DNA from: Pseudomonas sp. PB120
GTDB taxonomy: Bacteria > Pseudomonadota > Gammaproteobacteria > Pseudomonadales > Pseudomonadaceae
Assembly (NCBI RefSeq): GCF_009761815.1
Contig: NZ_RWIN01000051.1
Span: 186,001-250,000 of the forward strand
Direction: 5' to 3'
Length of the DNA: 64,000 nt
Shown here: one piece after another, positions 25,904 through 33,029 of the stretch
Position numbering within the stretch: the first letter of the stretch is position 1
Layout: each line of letters begins with the position of its first letter
Program-made: the position numbers and the translations under genes
The notes under the pieces: generated by a model
Databases searched by the model: none
Told to the model about the DNA's origin: nothing
What the model saw: only the letters and a program-made list of their open reading frames with translations

Positions 25904-25924
25904 TATCTGGTTTTCAGATATCTG
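25904..25924. promoter_or_regulatory. Probable XRE operator
   Basis: TATCTG-GTTTT-CAGATA (25904-25920) overlaps the palindrome CAGATATCTG (25915-25924), giving three phased half-sites. It sits between the XRE gene and the divergent membrane-protein gene. Confidence 0.65.
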
Positions 25925-25991
25925 AATTTGGGATAAATTCATTTCTCAAGGAACCCCATCCAAACCACCATCCATGTCGCAAGGATGAACC

Positions 25992-26300
25992 ATGAACGAA
26001 AAGCTGTTTGTGCTGACCAGCCAGAAGAAGAACACGAACCACGTCTTACACCTCATCATCACCATTCTGACTGGAGGTCTATGGTTGATCGTTTGGCTGA
26101 TCGTCACGTCAAACAAAAATAGCCACAACAAGAAGCTCGACAAGCAAATCAACCATGTCTTGAAATACAAGGAGCAGGGGCTGAGCGACGCCGACACCTA
26201 CAAACAGGTCAAGGTGGACAAGGCGAATTCTGATGTAATCCAAGGGCGAGTGATTTTTGTCGTGCTGGTTGTCGTTTTCCTCTACTTCTACCTGCGGTAG
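25992..26300 (+). CDS. Small protein with two membrane helices, 102 aa
   Basis: The protein starts with a soluble MNEKLFVLTSQKKNTNHVLH. The first helix spans about residues 18-39 (LIITILTGGLWLIVWLIV), then comes a charged loop of about 45 residues (KLDKQINHVLKYKEQGLSDADTY) and a second helix at about 86-101. AAGGA precedes the ATG. It is divergent from the XRE gene and shares the operator region. A membrane effector or a phage-like small protein are both possible; no family is recognised with confidence. Confidence 0.75.
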   Translation: MNEKLFVLTSQKKNTNHVLHLIITILTGGLWLIVWLIVTSNKNSHNKKLDKQINHVLKYKEQGLSDADTYKQVKVDKANSDVIQGRVIFVVLVVVFLYFYLR

Positions 26301-26337
26301 CTATTTCGGTGCGATGCACGATCGATGCACGATGAGT

Positions 26338-26378
26338 GGGGGGACCATTCCTAAGAAGCCTTTTAGGATTGCTCCCCC
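26338..26378. repeat. Long inverted repeat between convergent genes
   Basis: Outer arms GGGGG and CCCCC and inner arms TCCTAA and TTAGGA form a broken hairpin in the gap between the membrane-protein gene and the helicase-like gene. A short direct repeat, GATGCACGAT, precedes it twice (near 26313 and 26324). It probably ends transcription from both sides, but lacks a clear T-run. Confidence 0.5.
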
Positions 26379-26390
26379 TTGAGCGGTGTC

Positions 26391-27839
26391 TCAAGCTGCA
26401 ATTGAGTCCCTTTTCCAATTTCTGATGGCCTTTGGGCTAACAGTTAGTCTGCGTGCAATCACCTTATCCGGAACGCCTTCTTTAACAAGGGCTAGTGCTG
26501 CTTGCTTTTGAGGGTGCTCCTTTCTCCTACCATCGAGTTTGACTGGAATCTTCTTGCTCAGAGACCAATCAATCACAGCATGAAGCAGATAGGTTTCCAT
26601 CAGATACTGTGCAACTCGCTCGTCCTGTACATAAAACCGGACTGGACTTGTGCTGTCCATACGGCGGATGGCCGTTCGGGTCACCGCTTGCAGGGACGGC
26701 TCCAGTAGCCTGGTGGTGACGAATGCGGCCTGCATCACCTGCATATCTTGCTCATATTTTCTGCTCAGGTACTCCAGCCCCTTCATGTCTGAAGGACTAG
26801 GATTGCCACCAAATAGCAGGATGGCTTCCGTCGCGGAGTCGTATCCGTTCAAACCGCGACAATCCATGGGCACTTGCTGCACTCGCCCTTTCTCTTTGTG
26901 CCTGACCCATTTGTTTGCAAAGAGGAGCGGCTTGCTGCTGGTTTCCATGAGAATTGTGTCCAGTGCAAGGTCGTAGAGCTTGTTGTTCTCCTGATCGGCG
27001 TTCATCTTCGCTTTGCTGAAAATCTGACCCTTCGGCATGATCGGGTAGATAGTCACTGGGCTAGTGTAGTGTCCGCTCTCAGGTGCAAAAATCGACTCTT
27101 TGAAGGTAAACCCGTGGAGTCGGGCAAATAGCTCAAACTCGCCACCAGTGATGTTCGCAGCCAGTACATGCACTTCCTCTGCCAAGGACAAGACGTGCCA
27201 CCAATCGAGACATTCCTCAACTGCACGTACGTGGCGAACGCCGTCCTTCTGAGGCTGGTCGATGAACACCGGCACTTCACACAGAAGCAGTCGGAAAATG
27301 TGGGCTGCTGAGGTACTTAAGGTGGAGCAGCCAATCCCCGCCGAATCTGCACGATTGGTATTCACTTGGTCGCTGACGATCTGCTTTGACTCATCCTTGA
27401 TCCACAGTTGACCGTTTGTTTCTTCGGTGTAATCGAGCACGCGACTCAACTCTGTCGGATTCAGGGCGAAATCAGGGTAATCAATTACCTTGGGTACTTC
27501 GTCGATAACGAGAGTCCATCCACGCAGCAGCGAATGCTGCACTCGCCGAACGGCCTCCTGAGTGCAGATGATGAACGAATCACACTTATCTCGAAGGGCG
27601 GACTCCAGTTCAGGAGCAACCAGTTCACCACCCCGGTTATCGACTATGCGATAAGGGATACCGACACTTGAGGCGCGTTGTGCAATGTGGTCAATCAGGA
27701 CAAGAGTCGGAAGGGCTAGGAGGACGTGTCTGCCTGCTTCCTGAATGGCTGGAAGGCTAGATAGCAGAGCTTCAGTTTTGCCTGCTCCGGGGGCAGCGAT
27801 AGCGGTATAGATCGGTTTGATATGGGTGATGCAAGACAT
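26391..27839 (-). CDS. DEAD-like superfamily 2 helicase/ATPase with C-terminal helix-turn-helix
   Basis: This 482-residue protein has a Walker A motif close to the N-terminus (APGAGKTEALL, about 16-26), a Walker B of the DE-x-x type (LVIDEVPKV, about 111-119), and a motif VI-like QAVTRTAIRR in the second half. The last 50 residues (QKQAALALVKEGVPDKVIAR and RLTVSPKAIRNWKRD) form a resolvase-type helix-turn-helix. It could be the replication or maintenance helicase of the element, or a regulator. It is transcribed on its own from the gap at 27840-28254. Confidence 0.75.
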   Translation of the reverse strand: MSCITHIKPIYTAIAAPGAGKTEALLSSLPAIQEAGRHVLLALPTLVLIDHIAQRASSVGIPYRIVDNRGGELVAPELESALRDKCDSFIICTQEAVRRVQHSLLRGWTLVIDEVPKVIDYPDFALNPTELSRVLDYTEETNGQLWIKDESKQIVSDQVNTNRADSAGIGCSTLSTSAAHIFRLLLCEVPVFIDQPQKDGVRHVRAVEECLDWWHVLSLAEEVHVLAANITGGEFELFARLHGFTFKESIFAPESGHYTSPVTIYPIMPKGQIFSKAKMNADQENNKLYDLALDTILMETSSKPLLFANKWVRHKEKGRVQQVPMDCRGLNGYDSATEAILLFGGNPSPSDMKGLEYLSRKYEQDMQVMQAAFVTTRLLEPSLQAVTRTAIRRMDSTSPVRFYVQDERVAQYLMETYLLHAVIDWSLSKKIPVKLDGRRKEHPQKQAALALVKEGVPDKVIARRLTVSPKAIRNWKRDSIAA

Positions 27840-28254
27840 TCAATGTTCTCCTTTTCAAGTTCATTCCATTGGCGTTACCTCTGGTATTGCCGGTTAGTGT
27901 TGGTAAATGACGCCCACAAAAAAGCCTCTTCTAAAACGCTGTCGTAACAGTGTTCGTGAGAGGCTATTCGAGGTGTCGGTCTGTCCGTCGAGACAGGCGA
28001 TCATCATACACTTTTTAGGTGAAAAGTCAATCCGCTCTATTGACTTTCTAAGTTTTTAAATTTTTCTAAAACCGGTTTCCAGGGAGGGAGAGCGCCTCCT
28101 GCTTAGTCCAGACAGCTATTCAAGCCCGTAAACACTTGTCGGAACGGAAGTGGGTGGTTGGAGCATGACGAAAGTGATGCAGTTTTGATGGGTTTATCGA
28201 TGGTTTCTGTGACTGTGTAATTCAGCCTCAAAACCAAGCGGTTGATGCTTCCCC
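27840..28254. other. Gap between integrase and helicase-like gene, with structured elements
   Basis: About 415 bases. They hold a minus-strand terminator (27917-27963), a dyad AAAGTCAAT-CCGCTCT-ATTGACTTT at 28023-28047 that could be an operator, and AT-rich DNA that should contain the helicase promoter. No ORF is credible. Confidence 0.65.
27917..27963 (-). terminator. Two-stem hairpin with U-tract, probably ending the integrase transcript
   Basis: GCCTCT and AGAGGC enclose a second stem, AACGCTGT-CGTA-ACAGTGTT. The A-run to the left gives a U-tract on the minus strand. Confidence 0.7.
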
Positions 28255-29715
28255 TCAAGAAAGTATGGGGAGTTTTGAGATTGCCGCCAACTTCTGTGCC
28301 GCACTCGCACCTTTTGAATATACGTCGTATGTCACTGAGCCAGTTTCGTGCCCAACCAGCTCTTTTGCCAAAGCGTCTGGTACGTCAGCCCTGATCAGTT
28401 CAGTAACTACTGTGTGACGGAAGCTGTGGAAGACGTGGAGCTTGCTGAAGCCTGCTGCTGTTCGCAATCTACCAAACGCCTTGGATATTGCGTGTGATCG
28501 TTTGCCGTACTTGTCGGCTGATTCTGCGGGGATGAGGAACGTATCCGTTGCGTCTTTACTGAGTCTATCTACAGTGGGCAACAGGCTTGGATGAATCGGC
28601 ACTACTCGTTTGCTCGCCTTGCTCTTGCTTCGTGGGAATTCGAAGCACCGAACGCCATCAACAGTGATAACGCTGCCTTTGTTTAGTTGGCAAAGCTCTT
28701 CGATCCTCGCCCCGGTGTACCAACCGAGTGCGATGAGGTCTGCAAGCGGTTTGTCCCTGTTATCCAGTGCGGCTTGATGCAGCATGAGGGTATCGGCACG
28801 CGTGTACATTTCCCTTTCTTGGCCTGCTATCTCAGAGCCTCCGCCCTTTGGCAAATCGTGGCCTACGAACGGGTTTACCTTGTCCTTATATTCTTCACGC
28901 CAAGCCGCATCGTACTTCATAGCCCACTTCCAGAACGCAGTGCCTGCCATTAGGTACTGACTGAGGGTATTGGGTGCTCGGTTCAAGGACTTCAGCCAGC
29001 TATCAACAGTGTCAAAGCTGAGAGGCAGTTCCTCTTTCTTGAGGAAGTCTGACAGCCGCTCCATCTTCCCCACTTGCTGATCGACGTGCTTCGCCGCACC
29101 ACCACGACTCTCCCTGAACTCTCGGTAGGTCTTCAGGCGAGCTTTGGTAATTGGTGATGCTGGTTTGTAGCTGGACGGGCTGCCTGTCAAGGCGTCCAGT
29201 TCTGTGCGTTGCAATGCAGTCAACTGATAGCTCTTTACGAGCTGGGCAGGAACCAGCCGTTTGAACAGGTGGGCAAGCTTTTCCTCGAACTGGATTTGGC
29301 CTGCCAGACCATTTTTCATTTTGTCGGTAACCAGTTTGGTGGCGAGCGCGACCACGTTAGGATCAGCCGCCATTTTCGCCAGCATTTCAGGATCAGCCTG
29401 TGGAAGCTCTGGCACTGTCTCCCCAATCAGTTTGCGTTTCTGTTGAAGTGCGATCTGGTCGAACTGCTCCAACTGAAAAATGACACCTTCTTGCCAGTCT
29501 TCGGGGAGTGCTCGTTTCTCGCGTGCTGCTGCAATCGCTGCTTTCCAGCCAGCCAGAATGCTCAGGCGTCGGGTCATGGCCTCAGACCGTAGTCCGGTCT
29601 TTAGTGACTGAATAAGAACGGACTTCCCACCCATAGCTTTTTGCACATCAGCAGGCACTGCCAGTCGCACATACCAAGTGGATTCGCCTTTCTTCTGAAT
29701 CAGATTGTCTGCCAT
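28255..29715 (-). CDS. Tyrosine-type site-specific integrase
   Basis: From the ATG at 29715 the protein has 486 residues; an upstream TTG at 29763 would extend it into the TTGTACTACT repeats and is less likely. The N-terminal arm-binding part reads STWYVRLAVPADVQKAMGG (DUF6538-like), a core-binding SAM-like domain follows, and the catalytic domain carries Arg in GARIEELCQL, HSFRHTVV, GHETG and the nucleophile Tyr in TYDVYSKG. It catalyses insertion and excision between the tRNA-Ser 3' end copies. It lies 115 bases from the distal attachment site and reads into the island. Confidence 0.93.
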   Translation of the reverse strand: MADNLIQKKGESTWYVRLAVPADVQKAMGGKSVLIQSLKTGLRSEAMTRRLSILAGWKAAIAAAREKRALPEDWQEGVIFQLEQFDQIALQQKRKLIGETVPELPQADPEMLAKMAADPNVVALATKLVTDKMKNGLAGQIQFEEKLAHLFKRLVPAQLVKSYQLTALQRTELDALTGSPSSYKPASPITKARLKTYREFRESRGGAAKHVDQQVGKMERLSDFLKKEELPLSFDTVDSWLKSLNRAPNTLSQYLMAGTAFWKWAMKYDAAWREEYKDKVNPFVGHDLPKGGGSEIAGQEREMYTRADTLMLHQAALDNRDKPLADLIALGWYTGARIEELCQLNKGSVITVDGVRCFEFPRSKSKASKRVVPIHPSLLPTVDRLSKDATDTFLIPAESADKYGKRSHAISKAFGRLRTAAGFSKLHVFHSFRHTVVTELIRADVPDALAKELVGHETGSVTYDVYSKGASAAQKLAAISKLPILS

Positions 29716-29750
29716 TGGAGCGCCGTGAAGTGGGGGAGTGGTACAGCGAA

Positions 29751-29773
29751 TTGTACTACTCAATTGTACTACT
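29751..29773. repeat. Paired TTGTACTACT sites, right end of island
   Basis: Identical over 23 bases and in the same orientation as 17262-17284, 57 bases inside the distal attachment site. Confidence 0.7.
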
Positions 29774-29830
29774 ATGCATGCTAAAAGCCCCGGAATACGG
29801 CGGTTGATGGTCGAAAGGGGTGTTGAATTA

Positions 29831-29850
29831 GAATCTCTCCTTCACCGCCA
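29831..29850 (+). repeat. Island attachment site, distal copy
   Basis: Exact 20-base copy of the tRNA-Ser 3' end, including CCA, without the rest of the tRNA. Confidence 0.92.
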
Positions 29851-30153
29851 AATTCGATGTAACCAAAACCCCTGATTTCGAAAGAAGTCAGGGGTTTTGT
29901 GGTTTCTGGGGTCTGAGTTTCGTTCTACAGCTGCCACTGCCCACCGAATTACCTAAGACGTGTCTGAAGTTGGTGTGGGAAAAGTAACAGGCGTGTGGGA
30001 CGTGATGCTGGAAAGCGGGCTGGCCGGGTGCTTTCATTGGTCCGGGCACAACACGAGCCGTTTTCGGTGGGGTATTCGGCGTGGCCCTCAAGGCACAGAA
30101 TGAATGCAGGGACAGCGCACACAGCGGCCCGTTATCTGGAATGGATTCACGTT
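29851..30153. other. Original DNA downstream of tRNA-Ser
   Basis: About 300 bases. They hold the displaced tRNA terminator and no confident gene; a longer version of the next ORF (from 29995) runs here but has poor protein character. Confidence 0.6.
29865..29900 (+). terminator. Native tRNA-Ser terminator, displaced by the island
   Basis: AAAACCCCTGA and TCAGGGGTTTT pair around a 10-base loop, followed by T-rich DNA. Confidence 0.8.
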
Positions 30154-30351
30154 ATGCAGGAATTCACTTTGAAACAGGCCGAGCTGGAAAAGGTTCATGT
30201 CGAAATCGTCAAGCTGATAGCCGAGCAGCGCAAACTGAACGCCGAAGCAGGCAAGATGACCCGTGAAACGTTTTGGTATCCGGTGGCTGTTGCCACTGGA
30301 CTCATCGGCACTGTGGCCACCGTGACAGCCTTGTTGATCAAGCTTTTATAA
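30154..30351 (+). CDS. Small coiled-coil protein with C-terminal membrane helix, 65 aa
   Basis: From the ATG at 30154 the protein begins MQEFTLKQAELEKVHVEIVK, a charged heptad-like helix. It then continues MTRETFWYPVAVATG and a hydrophobic segment ending in TALLIKLL. The layout of a short coiled coil with a tail anchor is common among small Pseudomonas proteins of unknown function. The start is uncertain because the ribosome-binding site is weak. Confidence 0.6.
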   Translation: MQEFTLKQAELEKVHVEIVKLIAEQRKLNAEAGKMTRETFWYPVAVATGLIGTVATVTALLIKLL

Positions 30352-30588
30352 TCCCCCAATCCCAAGACTTGCTGTCACGTTGCCGGCGTTTGACGCTGTA
30401 GCTCAATATTTATCGAGGCAGCCTTAAGGCCGGTTGAAATCAATCAGCCAGCGGGCCATTCGTCGGGCATGCGGAAAACTGAATTACAAGTCCGGTAATG
30501 ACCGGCTAGTCTCGAAAGCTTGGTGGTCGATATTTTTCGGGCAAATAGGGCTTGCCTGAGTCGATCCCGCTTTTGAGAGGGGTGAAAT

Positions 30589-30777
30589 ATGGCTGATCCG
30601 TATATCGAGGACGACGGCGCAGAATTTCCGATCAACAATTGCGTGCAGTGTGGCCAGACGCATTATGACGTGGGCTTTGGCGACGATCAGGCCAAGCTCG
30701 GGAAGATGAAAACCATGGTGCGCCAAGGGCCGAAGGCAAAATTCTTGCCCAAGGTCGCGGCCCCCACCAGGAAGTAA
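30589..30777 (+). CDS. Hypothetical small protein, 62 aa
   Basis: GAGAGGGG lies 7-8 bases before the ATG. The product is soluble with an acidic N-terminus (MADPYIEDDGAEF), a Cys-x-x-Cys pair (NNCVQCGQTHYD) and a basic C-terminus. Only one cysteine pair is present, so a zinc site would need dimerisation. It ends 16 bases before a terminator. No family is recognised. Confidence 0.65.
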   Translation: MADPYIEDDGAEFPINNCVQCGQTHYDVGFGDDQAKLGKMKTMVRQGPKAKFLPKVAAPTRK

Positions 30778-30792
30778 TCACCACCAGACTAA

Positions 30793-30815
30793 CCCCGCCA
30801 TCGAGTGGGGTTTTT
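30793..30815 (+). terminator. Terminator after the 62-aa gene
   Basis: CCCCGC and GTGGGG pair around CATCGA, followed by TTTTT. Confidence 0.8.
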
Positions 30816-30922
30816 CATGCCTGAAGGGATAGTGTGACCGCGTGTGTTGGTCGTGTAGGTTTTCACAAAGTTTTCACAAGATCCTACGTAGTCTCAACTC
30901 ATCCGTTAGAAAGCAACACCTG

Positions 30923-30948
30923 GCCCGTTCCCCAGCGGGCTTTTTTTT
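30923..30948 (+). terminator. Second terminator with eight T
   Basis: GCCCG and CGGGC pair around TTCCCCAG, followed by TTTTTTTT. It ends a + strand transcript for which no gene is visible after the previous terminator, about 110 bases away. Confidence 0.75.
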
Positions 30949-31088
30949 GCCTGTCGTAAAACCTTTTCCATAAAAACTGTCCAACCGACGCCAATAACGA
31001 GGCAGCGGAGGATTTTGTGTGGACGTTGCCTCTTCTAAAGCATTTAATCCCCGGCCTTTCGGTTTCTCTATTTTTTGAGGTTTTCGTC

Positions 31089-31460
31089 ATGCGTTTAACA
31101 CTGCCCGCTCTGGTTCTGGGTCTTTTGGTTGCTCAGGGTGCAATGGCTGCTGGCGATGGCACTGCCGCGCTGGGTGGCGGTCTGGGTGGCGCGCTGGGTA
31201 ATGTGGTCGGCCAGAAAATGGGCGGCAGCACCGGTGCAGCGATCGGTGCCGGCGTCGCAGGCGCAGCGGGCAGCGCAGTTGCCGCACGTAAAGGCAGTCG
31301 CACCAAAGCCGCCATTGGCGGTGGTGTCGGCGCGGCCGGTGGTTCGGTGATCGGCAACAGCCTGGGCGGCAAGAACGGCGCGACTATCGGCGCTGGTTTG
31401 GGCGGCGCATTGGGCGGCGGCGTAGGCAGCAACCTGGCCAAAGGTCACAAGAGCCACTGA
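31089..31460 (+). CDS. Secreted glycine-zipper protein, 123 aa
   Basis: The ATG at 31089 begins a signal peptide (MRLTLPALVLGLLVAQGAMA) with GAGG upstream. The mature part is almost wholly glycine-zipper repeats: GGGLGGALGNVVGQKMGG and three tandem versions of STGAAIGAGVAGAAG, with KGSRTKAAIGGG between. Such proteins insert in or associate with the outer membrane or form periplasmic assemblies. It ends in HKSH. It is followed by a terminator and then by a close paralogue. Confidence 0.85.
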   Translation: MRLTLPALVLGLLVAQGAMAAGDGTAALGGGLGGALGNVVGQKMGGSTGAAIGAGVAGAAGSAVAARKGSRTKAAIGGGVGAAGGSVIGNSLGGKNGATIGAGLGGALGGGVGSNLAKGHKSH

Positions 31461-31479
31461 TCCTTTGATCAGCTAAAAA

Positions 31480-31505
31480 AGCCCGGCACAGTGCCGGGCT
31501 TTTTG
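31480..31505 (+). terminator. Terminator between the two glycine-zipper genes
   Basis: AGCCCGGCAC and GTGCCGGGCT pair almost without a loop, followed by TTTTT. Confidence 0.93.
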
Positions 31506-31572
31506 CTTTATGAACGTTTCTTCATCTAGAGCCTCAAATCCAACATATCCCCCGAACAATACGAGGCGTGCC

Positions 31573-32040
31573 ATGACACCGGATACCAGCGGCAAGACAG
31601 TTGGATGCACAAGTACTCGACGTTTGACGTTGTCCGCGTTTGTTGTTGGATTGATGTTCGCTCAGGGCGCGATGGCGGCTGGCGACGGTACCGCAGCAGT
31701 GGGCGGTGGTCTCGGCGGTGCGCTTGGTAACGTCGTCGGCGGGCAAATGGGCGGCAGCACGGGCGCAGCGATTGGTGCCGGCGTGGGTGGCGCTGCCGGG
31801 AGCGCGGTCGGAGCGAAAAAAGGCAGTCGCACAGAAGCGGCGATTGGCGGTGGATTGGGCTCGGCGGGTGGTTCTGTAGTCGGCAATAGCCTGGGCGGTT
31901 CAACCGGTTCGACCATTGGCGCAGGTCTGGGCGGCGCGGCGGGTGGCGCGGTCGGGAACAATTTGGGTAGTGATAACGGCAGTTCCCATTCCGGTGGCGG
32001 CCACAAGCACAAAAACAAACACAGAAATAAACACCGCTGA
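31573..32040 (+). CDS. Secreted glycine-zipper protein, 155 aa, paralogue of the previous gene
   Basis: From the ATG at 31573 the signal sequence is longer (MTPDTSGKTVGCTSTRRLTL then SAFVVGLMFAQGAMA), giving a hydrophobic core preceded by an unusually long basic N-region. The mature part repeats the same AAGDGTAA-GGGLGGALGNVVG opening and zipper units, then a Gly/Ser stretch and a His/Lys-rich tail (HKHKNKHRNKHR). The tail could bind metal or anionic polymers. The two genes clearly come from tandem duplication but have separate terminators. Confidence 0.85.
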   Translation: MTPDTSGKTVGCTSTRRLTLSAFVVGLMFAQGAMAAGDGTAAVGGGLGGALGNVVGGQMGGSTGAAIGAGVGGAAGSAVGAKKGSRTEAAIGGGLGSAGGSVVGNSLGGSTGSTIGAGLGGAAGGAVGNNLGSDNGSSHSGGGHKHKNKHRNKHR

Positions 32041-32061
32041 TTCGACTTTCAGCGACAGAAG

Positions 32062-32086
32062 AAACCCGGCCCAGTGCCGGGTTTTT
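32062..32086 (+). terminator. Terminator after the second glycine-zipper gene
   Basis: AAACCCGGC and GCCGGGTTT pair around CCAGT, followed by TT. Confidence 0.85.
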
Positions 32087-32169
32087 CGTATCTGTGCGTA
32101 GGAGGTCGGAACGTTTGGCGGCGCGTCGCCTCGAACTTCATACACACCTTGAATGTTGAGAGGCACGCC

Positions 32170-32352
32170 ATGACTCCCGAAACCGAAGGCAAGGAACAAA
32201 AAGGCCCGAGTGGGCTTCCGTTTATCAACGATCCGGGCAACGAAGATCCGGGTTCCCTGATGGATGACGCGACGGTGCCGCTCAATGATTCGGATGACGC
32301 CGGCGATGTGGGCAATCTTGAATATGAAGAAGAGGATGAGGACGAAGACTGA
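32170..32352 (+). CDS. Small highly acidic protein, 60 aa
   Basis: GAGAGG precedes the ATG at 32170. The product is likely disordered, opening MTPETEGKEQKGPSGLPFIN and ending in a run of Asp and Glu (EEEDEDED). No domain is recognised. Similar small acidic proteins with Pro/Gly-rich starts occur in pseudomonads, but I know no function. Confidence 0.6.
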   Translation: MTPETEGKEQKGPSGLPFINDPGNEDPGSLMDDATVPLNDSDDAGDVGNLEYEEEDEDED

Positions 32353-32458
32353 TTGGGTTCGTGGCACGGTCGACCGATCGTCTCTTCGATAGAACGCGCG
32401 ATAACGACGCCCCTCAAAATGTCAGGGCCTATTTTGCAGGCCTTCTGAGAGGTGCTTT

Positions 32459-32671
32459 ATGAACGCTGATCCGAAAGACTCCGACATCGACGATACCCCT
32501 GAATATCCGCTGCCTTCGCCGACCGATTCGTTGAGTCGGGATCAACGTCCGCCGGATGATGACATGGCAGTTGAGCAGGTGCCGGCGGATGATGTGAAGC
32601 GGGGGGATGTTGAGGCGGACCCCGGTGATTCGGATATGGCTGGGGAGGATGGGTCGGGGGAGGCGAGTTGA
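32459..32671 (+). CDS. Small acidic, proline-rich protein, 70 aa
   Basis: GAGAGG lies 7 bases before the ATG. The protein is low-complexity and acidic (MNADPKDSDIDDTPEYPLPS, then repeats rich in Asp, Pro and Gly) and is probably disordered. It follows the previous acidic gene by about 105 bases and has a similar composition, so the two may be related. Codon use late in the gene (GGGGGATGTTG) is unusual. Confidence 0.55.
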   Translation: MNADPKDSDIDDTPEYPLPSPTDSLSRDQRPPDDDMAVEQVPADDVKRGDVEADPGDSDMAGEDGSGEAS

Positions 32672-32726
32672 AACTTAAGTAACCTGTCCCATCCGGCATG
32701 GCGAGCGTGATGTCGATCAGTTCGAT

Positions 32727-33029
32727 CTAGGCTTCCTTGCTAATGATTTTTTGCGCCTCGACGATTTCTTCGATGAGTGAGTCAATTGTTTTGGCTTTCG
32801 AATAAAATATCGGCTCTTCCCAGTGGTGATTCTTGATCACTCTAATTTGGAAGGCACCGTTAATGTTGAATGATGGATACCAGCCAACATCTAGCAACAG
32901 CCTTGCGCAATACTCCACTTGCAGCATGTCTTCTTTTAGAAAATCAATCTGATCAGAAGGCGAGATGCCTTTGAGTGAGGAAAGATCATCATGAGTGATG
33001 TTTCCGCTGATAAACGTCAGGTCAATCAC
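32727..33029 (-). CDS. Candidate immunity protein for the Rhs toxin, 100 aa
   Basis: This small acidic protein (MIDLTFISGNITHDDLSSLK) overlaps the end of the Rhs gene by 4 bases (33026-33029) and is on the same strand. That position, immediately downstream of the toxin tip, is where cognate immunity genes lie in Rhs and contact-dependent systems. Its DNA is more AT-rich than the Rhs core, matching the toxin tip. No family is recognised; the assignment rests on position, size and composition. Confidence 0.7.
   Translation of the reverse strand: MIDLTFISGNITHDDLSSLKGISPSDQIDFLKEDMLQVEYCARLLLDVGWYPSFNINGAFQIRVIKNHHWEEPIFYSKAKTIDSLIEEIVEAQKIISKEA

Larger units (their letters stand above)
17210..29850. 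mobile_element. Integrated genomic island at tRNA-Ser(GGA), about 12.6 kb
   Basis: The island is bounded by a 20-bp direct repeat of the tRNA 3' end. It carries a tyrosine integrase at its distal end, a serine recombinase, a Detocs-like defence operon, a helicase-like ATPase and several small genes, and its coding DNA is more AT-rich than the flanks. No relaxase, type IV secretion gene or phage structural gene is visible, so it is not an obvious conjugative element or complete prophage; it may be mobilised or satellite-like. The integrase is far from the tRNA copy, reading inward. Confidence 0.9.
30778..31088. other. Gap with two terminators upstream of the glycine-zipper genes
   Basis: About 310 bases holding the two terminators listed and the promoter region of the next gene; no ORF is supported. 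Confidence 0.6.

Noticed and set aside
17210-29850. Complete prophage or conjugative element
   Set aside because: No capsid, tail, terminase large subunit, relaxase or secretion genes are visible in the island.
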